In this document: positions 1-5,781 of the stretch, piece after piece | Numbering within the stretch: the stretch's first letter is position 1 | How the letters are laid out: the number at the start of each line of letters is the position of its first letter | Assembly: GCA_003488415.1 (NCBI GenBank) | Contig: DNLQ01000175.1 | Location: 1 to 7,311, forward strand | DNA from: Ruminococcus sp. | GTDB taxonomy: Bacteria > Bacillota > Clostridia > Oscillospirales > Ruminococcaceae | Direction of reading: 5' to 3' | DNA: 7,311 bases | Program-made: the position numbers and the translations under genes | The notes under the pieces: model-generated | Databases searched by the model: none | Told to the model about the DNA's origin: nothing | Seen by the model: the letters and a program-made list of their open reading frames with translations, nothing else

Positions 1-1068
1 GAGGCTGCTTTCGTTCTGAAGTATACTCAGGGTGACGCTGCTTCTTATGCTTGTCCTTACAAGGATCTCGGTATCGACGTTGATGCTAAGATCAAGGACG
101 CTAAGATCGCTCAGTACTCCGTTGACCTCGGTACTAACCCCAGCGGCGACGTTGTAGGTCTCGGCTATCAGGCTACAGGCGGTGCATTCATCTATCGCCG
201 CAGCATCGCTAAGGATGTATGGGGCAGCGATGATCCGGCAGATGTATCAAAGGCTATCGGCGGCGGCTCAGGCAACTGGGATAAGTTCTTCGATGCTGCT
301 GAGGAACTCAAGGGCAAGGGCTATGGCATCCTGTCCGGTGACGGCGACCTCTGGCACGCTGTTGAGAACAGCTCTGACTCCGGCTGGGTAGTTGACGGAA
401 AGCTCCACATTGATCAGAAGCGTGAGAACTTCCTCGATCTCGCTAAGCAGCTCAAGGACAACAACTACTTCAACGATACCCAGGACTGGACAGAGTCATG
501 GTACGCTGATATGAAGGGCGAAGGCGAAAAGGGCATTCTCGGATTCTTCGGTCCCGCCTGGCTGATCAACTACACAATGGCAGGCAACTGCGGCGGTAAG
601 AAGGTCGGCGAAGGCACATACGGCGACTGGGGCGTTTGCCAGCCTCCTGTAGGCTTCTTCTGGGGCGGTACCTGGCTGATTGCCAATAAGGACAGTCAGA
701 ACAAGGAAGCTATAGGAAAGATCATTGAGTGGGTTACTCTTGATACTTCTGAGAACGGTCTCCAGTATCTGTGGGCTAACGGAACATACAACCCCGAAAA
801 ACCTACAAAGGACGTTGTAGCTTCTGAGGTCGTAATGGCTAAGTCAGACGGAAAGGTAGACTTCCTCGGCGGTCAGAATATGTTCGACGTATTCACAGAG
901 TCCAATAAGTTTGCTAATGGTAAGAACCTCACTCAGTACGATGAGAAGATCAACTCCAAGTGGCGTGATCAGGTTCGTCAGTACACAGCAGGCAACAAGT
1001 CAAGAGACGAGGCTATAGAGTCCTTCAAGAGCGACGTAGCTGATGAGCTCGGTCTTGATGCAGAATAA
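1..1068 (+). CDS. Carbohydrate ABC transporter solute-binding protein, 3' part (5' end outside window)
   Basis: This is an extracytoplasmic sugar-binding protein, expected to be a lipoprotein that delivers an oligosaccharide to the two permeases downstream. Reading frame 1 is open from the first base to the TAA at 1066-1068, giving 355 visible residues. The signal peptide and lipobox cysteine are not in view. The family call rests on the family-1 binding-protein style: a C-terminal lobe rich in Trp, Gly and Tyr with the segment GGTWLIANKDSQNKEA, where Gly-Gly-x-Trp-x-Ile is typical of the late hinge and ligand region, then a helical end. The two MalF/MalG-type permeases directly behind it support the call. 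Codon use is strongly biased (GCT, CTC, GAC, AAG), as in highly expressed genes. The transported sugar cannot be read from the sequence; cello-, xylo- or malto-oligosaccharides are all possible. Known for the family: such proteins are made in excess over their permeases. Confidence 0.9.
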   Translation, partial: EAAFVLKYTQGDAASYACPYKDLGIDVDAKIKDAKIAQYSVDLGTNPSGDVVGLGYQATGGAFIYRRSIAKDVWGSDDPADVSKAIGGGSGNWDKFFDAAEELKGKGYGILSGDGDLWHAVENSSDSGWVVDGKLHIDQKRENFLDLAKQLKDNNYFNDTQDWTESWYADMKGEGEKGILGFFGPAWLINYTMAGNCGGKKVGEGTYGDWGVCQPPVGFFWGGTWLIANKDSQNKEAIGKIIEWVTLDTSENGLQYLWANGTYNPEKPTKDVVASEVVMAKSDGKVDFLGGQNMFDVFTESNKFANGKNLTQYDEKINSKWRDQVRQYTAGNKSRDEAIESFKSDVADELGLDAE

Positions 1069-1112
1069 TCGCATTGCTGTAATCACACTTCATAATATAT
1101 AAGCAGTTTCTG

Positions 1113-1146
1113 CCGGGAGGGATGACTTATCATGCCGTCCCTCCCC
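1113..1146 (+). promoter_or_regulatory. Intergenic GC-rich hairpin between binding-protein and permease genes
   Basis: GGGAGGGA at 1115-1122 pairs perfectly with TCCCTCCC at 1138-1145. A G-U and a G-C pair can extend it inward (1123-1124 with 1136-1137). The remaining loop is 11 bases. No run of T follows, so it is not an ordinary intrinsic terminator. Inference: it protects the 3' end of the binding-protein mRNA from exonucleases, or causes partial readthrough, so that the binding protein is made in excess over the permeases, as known for malE-malF type operons. Confidence 0.6.
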
Positions 1147-1162
1147 AGCGGAAGCGCTCACA

Positions 1163-1180
1163 AAGGAGGTTCCCGCATTG
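1163..1180 (+). promoter_or_regulatory. Strong ribosome binding site that fixes a TTG start
   Basis: AAGGAGGT at 1163-1170 is a near-perfect match to the 16S rRNA tail. It sits 7 bases before TTG at 1178-1180. No in-frame ATG or GTG is similarly placed; the nearby ATG at 1132 is in another frame. This decides the start of the first permease. Confidence 0.8.
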
Positions 1181-2149
1181 GCAAAACCGCTCAAGGGTAT
1201 AAGCTACGCTAAGTACGGCTATCTGTTCAGTATACCGTTCATTGTTATCTTCCTTATTTTCTGGCTTTATCCTACCATCTACACTTGTGTCCTCGGATTT
1301 ACCGACTGTAAAGGCTTCGGTAACACCGATTGGCATCTTCTTGACCACCCTCTGGATAACTTCAGGGATGTCTTAAAGAACAACTCTTTCAAAGTATCAC
1401 TAAAGAATACTTTCATTATCTGGATCATGAACTTCATCCCCCAGATCTCTATCGCTCTTCTTCTTACAGCCTGGTTCACCTCCCATTCAAATGATATCAA
1501 GGGTAAAGGCTTCTTCAAGGTAGTATTCTATATGCCGAATATTATCACAGCTGCTACAGTTGCAGTTCTCTTCAGAACACTGTTCAGCTACCCTATGGGA
1601 CCTATCAACGACCTTCTGGTGACAACAGGTATCAATGATGCAGCATACAACTTCTCTGTTGACAAAACAGCATCAAAGCTCATCGTTGCATTCATCCAGT
1701 TCTGGACCTGGTACGGCAATACAATGATCGTTCTTATCTCCGGTGTTCTCGGTATAAGCCCCGATATCTACGAGGCTGCTGAGATCGACGGCGCAAACGG
1801 AGTCCAGACTTTCTTCAAGATCACAATACCCAACCTCAAGACTGTTCTCCTTTATACTCTGGTAACAAGTCTTGTCGGCGGTCTTAATATGTATGATATC
1901 CCCAAGCTCTATCAGGACGGCGGTCCCGATAAGGCTACACTCACTACAAGCGTATTCATTCAGCAGCAGGCATTCTCCGGAAGCTACATCTATAACAGAG
2001 CGGCAGCCGCAAGTATGATAATGTTCCTTATTATTTCAGTCTGTTCCGCTATACTGTTCTGGATCATGCGTGACAAGGACGAGGCTAAGCTCGAAAAAGA
2101 GAAGAAACTCGCCAGAAAAGCTGCACGTAAGGCAGAAAGGAGCTTCTGA
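1178..2149 (+). CDS. Carbohydrate ABC transporter permease, MalF/UgpA type
   Basis: This is the first of two membrane subunits of a CUT1-type sugar importer, 323 residues. About six hydrophobic segments are visible near residues 14-34, 76-98, 115-135, 167-190, 222-238 and 276-297. The cytoplasmic EAA loop that docks on the ATPase is clear at 199-218 (EAA, then IDGA, then ending KITIP), close to the family pattern EAAxxDGA. The start is TTG with a strong ribosome binding site. The last 25 residues form a highly charged Lys/Arg/Glu/Ala tail, probably a cytoplasmic helix. Its TGA overlaps the ATG of the next permease by one base, so the two should be translated together and form a heterodimer. 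No ATPase gene is visible on this side of the operon, so a shared MsmX-type ATPase is likely (inference). The substrate is unknown. Confidence 0.93.
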   Translation: MAKPLKGISYAKYGYLFSIPFIVIFLIFWLYPTIYTCVLGFTDCKGFGNTDWHLLDHPLDNFRDVLKNNSFKVSLKNTFIIWIMNFIPQISIALLLTAWFTSHSNDIKGKGFFKVVFYMPNIITAATVAVLFRTLFSYPMGPINDLLVTTGINDAAYNFSVDKTASKLIVAFIQFWTWYGNTMIVLISGVLGISPDIYEAAEIDGANGVQTFFKITIPNLKTVLLYTLVTSLVGGLNMYDIPKLYQDGGPDKATLTTSVFIQQQAFSGSYIYNRAAAASMIMFLIISVCSAILFWIMRDKDEAKLEKEKKLARKAARKAERSF

Positions 2150-2997
2150 TGTCTGTTATAAATAAGAAAACCAATGTTCCTTTCAAGGTAATAGCTTATA
2201 CCTTCTGTATCTTCCTTACCTTCCTTAGCTTGTTCCCGTTCGTTATCATGGTAATAAACGCTACAAGAAGCACCAGTCAGATACAGTCGCACGCTATATC
2301 CCTTATCCCCTCACATTACATCGCTAACAACTTCAAGGTGCTTACTTCCAAGACCTTCGATCCTATGAGGGGATTCATCAACTCTCTCATCATTTCAGTG
2401 GGCTCCACTTTCTGTGCAGTTTACTTCTCAACAATGACTGCATTTGCTCTGGTCGCTTATGACTGGAAGCTGAGAAAGCCATTCTTTACCGTTATCATGT
2501 GCATCCTGATGATCCCTGCTCAGGTTATCAGTATCGGTTTCTATCAGTTCATGTACAAGATCGGTATGACAAACAACTTCCTGGCACTTATCCTCCCCTC
2601 GATCGCTGCTCCTGCTACGGTATTCTTCATGAGGCAGTACATGATTCCTTCGCTTCCTATGGAGATCCTCCAGTCAGCACGTATAGACGGCGCAGGTGAG
2701 TTCCGTATCTTCAATCAGATCGTACTCCCCATGATGATGCCCGCTATGGCAACACAGGCTATATTCTCGTTCGTTACAAGCTGGAATCAGCTCTTCATGC
2801 CTTCCATCCTTATCAATAAGAATAAGCTGTACACTCTGCCTATGATGGTCGCTCTCCTCAACGGAGATACGTACAAGACGGAATACGGTGCTGTTTACCT
2901 GGCACTGTTCCTTACAGTTCTCCCGCTGCTCGCAATTTACTTCCTGCTTTCAAAGTACATTATAGCAGGTGTTGCTCTCGGCGGCGTAAAGGGCTGA
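2149..2997 (+). CDS. Carbohydrate ABC transporter permease, MalG/UgpE type
   Basis: This is the second membrane subunit of the same importer, 282 residues. Hydrophobic segments lie near residues 13-36, 78-102, 111-132, 143-160, 200-217 and 246-268. The EAA-like docking loop is at 174-194: it keeps the SAxIDGA core and the closing IVLP, with LQSA in place of the usual EAA. The C-terminus, Ala-Gly-Val-Ala-Leu-Gly-Gly-Val-Lys-Gly, is the characteristic MalG-family ending that contacts the ATPase. The ATG sits in a TGATG overlap with the upstream stop codon. AAAGGAG at 2136-2142 lies six bases before it, inside the end of the preceding gene, so the two permeases are translationally coupled. It is the last gene of the operon, with a terminator starting about 30 bases after its stop. 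Confidence 0.93.
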   Translation: MSVINKKTNVPFKVIAYTFCIFLTFLSLFPFVIMVINATRSTSQIQSHAISLIPSHYIANNFKVLTSKTFDPMRGFINSLIISVGSTFCAVYFSTMTAFALVAYDWKLRKPFFTVIMCILMIPAQVISIGFYQFMYKIGMTNNFLALILPSIAAPATVFFMRQYMIPSLPMEILQSARIDGAGEFRIFNQIVLPMMMPAMATQAIFSFVTSWNQLFMPSILINKNKLYTLPMMVALLNGDTYKTEYGAVYLALFLTVLPLLAIYFLLSKYIIAGVALGGVKG

Positions 2998-3027
2998 ACA
3001 CAGAACACTTCCCCCCCCTTAAATATA

Positions 3028-3069
3028 AAACAAACTGCTGTACTTGAATGTACAGCAGTTTGTTTTTTT
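3028..3069. terminator. Bidirectional intrinsic terminator between convergent operons
   Basis: A perfect 16-base inverted repeat occupies 3028-3043 and 3050-3065, with loop TTGAAT. On the + strand the arm ends in a run of seven T (3063-3069). Read on the - strand, the stem is followed by TTTT then AT-rich bases (3030 downward). It lies between the stop of the MalG-type permease (2997) and the stop of the Nudix gene (3122), which converge, so it can end both transcripts. The T-run is better on the + strand. Confidence 0.9.
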
Positions 3070-3121
3070 AGAGTAGATCCATCCTTTCGTACTAAGAGAA
3101 AAAATGTATCATTTTTTCAGT

Positions 3122-3952
3122 TCACGCTTTGCCGTCACGGAATTTCATCATCATATCATTGGTAAGGCTGAAATTATCGGGCTGTCCCGATATCTCCTGA
3201 CGCTTTACCCATACAGCCCGGCTCAGCTCGCTCTCGTCCAGCCTGACTTCGGTACTTCCGTCAACGTCACAGAAGAATCCTGCAAGTATCCCACCTGTGT
3301 AGCCCCAGGGCTGTGAACTGTAGTAAGTGATGTTCTTCACCTTCAGTCCCACTTCTTCCATGACCTCACGGCTTACTGTCTGCTCGAAAGTCTCACCTAT
3401 CTCAGTGAAGCCTGCCACAAGTGCATCATGCTGGTATCCCCTGTTCTCAGCGTAACGTGTGATAAGCAGCTCGTCTCCGCTGCGGACTCCTACGATAACT
3501 GCCGGGTTTATTCTGGGATAGATGACACGGCAGCACCTTGTACACAGAAGTGCTCTTTCACTGTAATCCGGTACCGTTTTACCTCCGCAGTGTCCGCAGC
3601 AGCGATTATTGGTGTACCAGTTCCAGAGGTGCATCGCTGTGAAAAGGATGAAAATATCCTCACGGCTTACCTCCTTTGACCAGCGCAGCTTCTTTACTTC
3701 GGTAAATACATAGTCTCCCTCAGTCCTTGCGTTTTCATCTGTAATAAGGAAGTATCTCCTGCCGTCCACGGAAAACAGATATACTGCTGACTCCGGGGCA
3801 ATGTATTCCCCGTAATCCGGAAGCAGCTTTTCAGCTCCCGGTGAGCATAGTACAGCCCCTGCACGGAAATACAGCGCCGTGTCCCCTTTTTCAGGTTTAA
3901 CCTCTGGTGAATAGCTGTTATCAAAAATGTGTGGTGCGATATCCTGTATCAT
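3122..3952 (-). CDS. nudC: NudC-like NAD(H) diphosphatase (zinc-ribbon Nudix hydrolase)
   Basis: This is a 276-residue cytoplasmic Nudix hydrolase, close to the usual NudC length of about 260-280. By family knowledge it splits NAD(H) into NMN(H) and AMP and may remove NAD caps from RNA 5' ends. Domains in order: an N-terminal NudC-type region (about 1-110); a four-Cys zinc ribbon with C119-x-x-C122 and C137-x-x-C140; and a Nudix domain with a complete box at 181-203 (G181, E187, then R195-E196, E199-E200, G202). The NudC signature SQPW follows at 213-216, which separates NADH-type members from other Nudix enzymes. The bases after SQPW read GYTGGIL rather than the E. coli PFPQSLM, so the signature is partial. 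The ATG follows the MATE stop by two bases, and AAGGTG inside the end of the MATE gene serves as ribosome binding site. It is therefore the second gene of a coupled two-gene operon. Substrate choice (NADH, NAD-RNA or FAD) is not settled by sequence. Confidence 0.9.
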   Translation of the reverse strand: MIQDIAPHIFDNSYSPEVKPEKGDTALYFRAGAVLCSPGAEKLLPDYGEYIAPESAVYLFSVDGRRYFLITDENARTEGDYVFTEVKKLRWSKEVSREDIFILFTAMHLWNWYTNNRCCGHCGGKTVPDYSERALLCTRCCRVIYPRINPAVIVGVRSGDELLITRYAENRGYQHDALVAGFTEIGETFEQTVSREVMEEVGLKVKNITYYSSQPWGYTGGILAGFFCDVDGSTEVRLDESELSRAVWVKRQEISGQPDNFSLTNDMMMKFRDGKA

Positions 3953-3954
3953 AC

Positions 3955-5349
3955 TTACACCTTTCTGAGTTCTTCCTGTTTTTCAAGCCTGTTCATTTCC
4001 CGGAACTCTGTCGCTGCCATTAGTATAGCTACTACTGCTGACAGAAAATCCGCAGCAGGTCCTGTATACACTATTCCGTCGATGCCGAAGATCATCGGAA
4101 GAATAAGGAGTATGGGAATGAAAAACAGTATCTGTCGTGTGAGTGAAAGGAACACTCCCTTCATCGGCTTTCCTATGGATGTGAAGAAGGTGGAGGTTAT
4201 AGGCTGGAGACAGTTTATCCAGGTGAAGAACAGGAAGATGCGGAAGAAACGTTCTCCGAACTCAAAATATGTCTCACTTCCCTCACCAAAGAGTGAAAGT
4301 ATCTGCCGTGGGATAGTCTGGAAGAGTACAAAGGCAACAAGTGAGATAGCTGCTCCGGTCACGGATGCCAGCCAATACGCCTTCTTTACTCTGCCGTAGC
4401 TGCGTGCGCCGTAGTTGAAGCTCTCAATAGGCTGAGTACCCTGTGCAAGTCCGATGACTATGGAGAATACTATCATATTCACCTTCATCACGATGCCTGC
4501 AACTGCAAGAGGATCGGATTCGCCGTACTTTGAAAGGCTTCCATAGTGAGTAAGTGAGTTATTGAGCACTATCTGTACTACTGCGATAGCAAGCTGATTG
4601 AAACATGAAGCCATACCTATGGATGCTACACGTCGTACTGTTGCGAATACCGGCTTGTAATGCTCCCGGCGAAGCTCTACGGTACGGAACTTTCTCACAT
4701 AGAGTATCACTATTACTGCGGATACTGCCTGTCCGATGACTGTAGCGGCTGCTGCACCTGTCATTCCCCAGTGCAGCACCATTACAAATAATGCGTCAAG
4801 TACTGTATTGATGACTGCTCCTAAAAGATTGCAAGCCATTGTCATACGGGGACTGCCGTCGGCACGTATCAGATGTCCTCCTCCGGTGGTAAGTATCAGG
4901 AACGGGAATCCTATTGCTGTGACTCTGACGTATTCCTGTGCGTAAGGAAGCACATCGTCAGGTGAGCCGAAGAGCTTCAGCAGCGGAGTCAGGAACAGCA
5001 GCGTTACTGCCGATATGATAAGTCCGCTGAGTATAAGCATAGTTATTGCATTTCCGGCAAAGTAACCGGCTCTTTTCTTGTCTCCCATCCCAAGAGTGAG
5101 ATTAAAGCACGATGCTCCGCCTATGCCAAGAAGAAGCGCTACTGCCATACAGGCAGTAGTGAAGGGAAATGCGATATTCGTAGCCGCATTTCCGTAAGTT
5201 CCTACAGCCTGACCGATAAATAGCTGATCTACGATGTTGTAAAGAGCACTGACAAGCATTCCGATTATGCTTGGTACTGCAAATTTCACCATCAGCTTCG
5301 ATACCGGTTCAGTACCTAAAGGATTGTCCGTTTTTACTGATCCTTGCAT
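3955..5349 (-). CDS. MATE family multidrug/metabolite efflux transporter
   Basis: This is a 464-residue polytopic membrane protein, the normal MATE length, with about twelve hydrophobic segments in two halves. MATE landmarks include the N-terminal PSIIGMLVSALYNIVDQLFIG stretch (26-46, here spanning helix 1), RADGSPRMTM at 162-171, GLAQGTQPIESFNYGA at 300-315 and STFFTSIGKP at 386-395. These fit the DinF/MepA-like branch common in Firmicutes, which uses Na+ or H+ gradients to expel cationic compounds. The start is ATG at 5347-5349 with AAAAGGAAGG at 5357-5366 as ribosome binding site. A clear promoter lies just upstream. It heads an operon with the nudC-like gene and is divergent from the riboflavin operon. 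Exported substrate is unknown. A flavin or nucleotide is one possibility from the neighbourhood, a toxic compound is the default. No truncation or missing segment is seen. Confidence 0.93.
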   Translation of the reverse strand: MQGSVKTDNPLGTEPVSKLMVKFAVPSIIGMLVSALYNIVDQLFIGQAVGTYGNAATNIAFPFTTACMAVALLLGIGGASCFNLTLGMGDKKRAGYFAGNAITMLILSGLIISAVTLLFLTPLLKLFGSPDDVLPYAQEYVRVTAIGFPFLILTTGGGHLIRADGSPRMTMACNLLGAVINTVLDALFVMVLHWGMTGAAAATVIGQAVSAVIVILYVRKFRTVELRREHYKPVFATVRRVASIGMASCFNQLAIAVVQIVLNNSLTHYGSLSKYGESDPLAVAGIVMKVNMIVFSIVIGLAQGTQPIESFNYGARSYGRVKKAYWLASVTGAAISLVAFVLFQTIPRQILSLFGEGSETYFEFGERFFRIFLFFTWINCLQPITSTFFTSIGKPMKGVFLSLTRQILFFIPILLILPMIFGIDGIVYTGPAADFLSAVVAILMAATEFREMNRLEKQEELRKV

Positions 5350-5383
5350 TATTTAACCTTCCTTTTATATTAATCACTATTCT

Positions 5384-5412
5384 ATTATACAATGTCTGGC
5401 CTTAAATTTCAA
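5384..5412 (-). promoter_or_regulatory. Sigma-A promoter of the MATE-nudC operon
   Basis: Read on the - strand, TTGAAA (5412-5407) and a perfect TATAAT (5389-5384) are separated by exactly 17 bases. The expected transcript start is about 5377, giving a leader of under 30 bases before the ATG, with the ribosome binding site at 5357-5366. There is no room for a riboswitch in this leader, so any control would act at the promoter itself. Confidence 0.85.
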
Positions 5413-5569
5413 TATGCAAAATGATAGTTTCTTTCACCTATATCATTAACTCTATGACAACTATGTGCCTGAAAATGATCTGCTCCCCTTTAGTACCGAA
5501 TCATACGGAGCTTCTTTAACCAAACAGGAGCCAGAGGTGCCATTAACATAAACATTTGCATCAAACCTC
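5413..5569. other. Gap between divergent promoters, no convincing gene
   Basis: This 157-base AT-rich stretch separates the MATE promoter from the riboflavin promoter. It holds a 7-base inverted repeat (AATGATA at 5420-5426 and TATCATT at 5441-5447) just behind the MATE -35 box. It also holds a possible 21-codon open frame on the - strand (5490-5555). The A/T-rich part at 5540-5565 could help the riboflavin promoter as an UP-like element. I can support no stable RNA, coding gene or known operator here. Confidence 0.4.
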
Positions 5570-5598
5570 TTGACACTTATATAACAATGTGCTATAAT
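5570..5598 (+). promoter_or_regulatory. Consensus extended -10 sigma-A promoter of the riboflavin operon
   Basis: TTGACA (5570-5575) and TATAAT (5593-5598) are both perfect consensus boxes with the ideal 17-base spacer. TGC directly before the -10 box adds the extended -10 element. The predicted transcript start is about 5605, which coincides with the first base of the riboswitch P1 stem. A promoter this strong implies that control is left to the RNA switch downstream. Confidence 0.93.
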
Positions 5599-5604
5599 AA
5601 TATC

Positions 5605-5714
5605 ATCTTCAGGGCAGGGTGGGATTCCTGACCGGCAGTAGAGCCTGCGAGCCGCTTCTGCGGCTGATCCGGTGTAACTCCGGAGCCGACGGTATAGTCC
5701 GGATGAAAGAAGAT
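5605..5714 (+). promoter_or_regulatory. FMN riboswitch aptamer (RFN element)
   Basis: The conserved RFN blocks appear in order: ATCTTC (5605-5610), AGGGCAGGGTG then ATTCCTGACCGGCAGT, AGCCTGCGA, a variable hairpin, GATCCGGTGTAACTCCGGAG, CCGACGGTATAGTCCGGATG, and GAAGAT (5709-5714). ATCTTC pairs with GAAGAT to form P1. The variable hairpin is GCCGC-TTCT-GCGGC (5651-5664). GCAG (5635-5638) pairs with CTGC (5645-5648), where the common form is GCGG with CCGC, so a compensatory pair change supports a working RNA. It binds flavin mononucleotide and sits ahead of ribD, its best known context. A terminator follows, so the mode is most likely FMN-induced early termination. Confidence 0.97.
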
Positions 5715-5738
5715 ACTGCGCTAAAACGCCAATTATTC

Positions 5739-5769
5739 ACGCCCCGGAGTCCGGGGTGTTTTCTTTTTT
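5739..5769 (+). terminator. Intrinsic terminator, expression platform of the FMN riboswitch
   Basis: ACGCCCCGG (5739-5747) pairs with CCGGGGTGT (5751-5759), nine pairs including one G-U, with a three-base AGT loop. A tail TTTTCTTTTTT follows. The ribosome binding site AGGAGG of ribD starts at 5771, right after the tail, so the terminator fills the space between aptamer and gene. When FMN is bound it should end transcription before ribD. Confidence 0.92.
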
Positions 5770-5781
5770 CAGGAGGCTTCT

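Noticed and set aside
1130..1518. Two - strand open frames (1130-1348 and 1279-1518) over the start of the MalF-type permease
   Set aside because: Antisense to a well-supported membrane protein gene, with no family resemblance.
3011..3018. Run of eight C after the permease operon
   Set aside because: A homopolymer in a short non-coding gap before a terminator; no coding frame for it to switch and no sign of phase variation.
3929..4399. 156-codon open frame on the + strand opposite the MATE gene
   Set aside because: It is antisense to the clear MATE coding sequence, with no ribosome binding site and no recognisable protein family.
5413..5569. Possible second riboswitch or small RNA in the divergent gap
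   Set aside because: No known aptamer blocks and no strong GC-rich stem followed by a T-run were seen on either strand.
5533..5570. AGAGGT / ACCTCT inverted repeat before the riboflavin promoter
   Set aside because: Only six bases per arm with a 26-base spacer, and one arm overlaps the start of the -35 box. Not distinguishable from chance.
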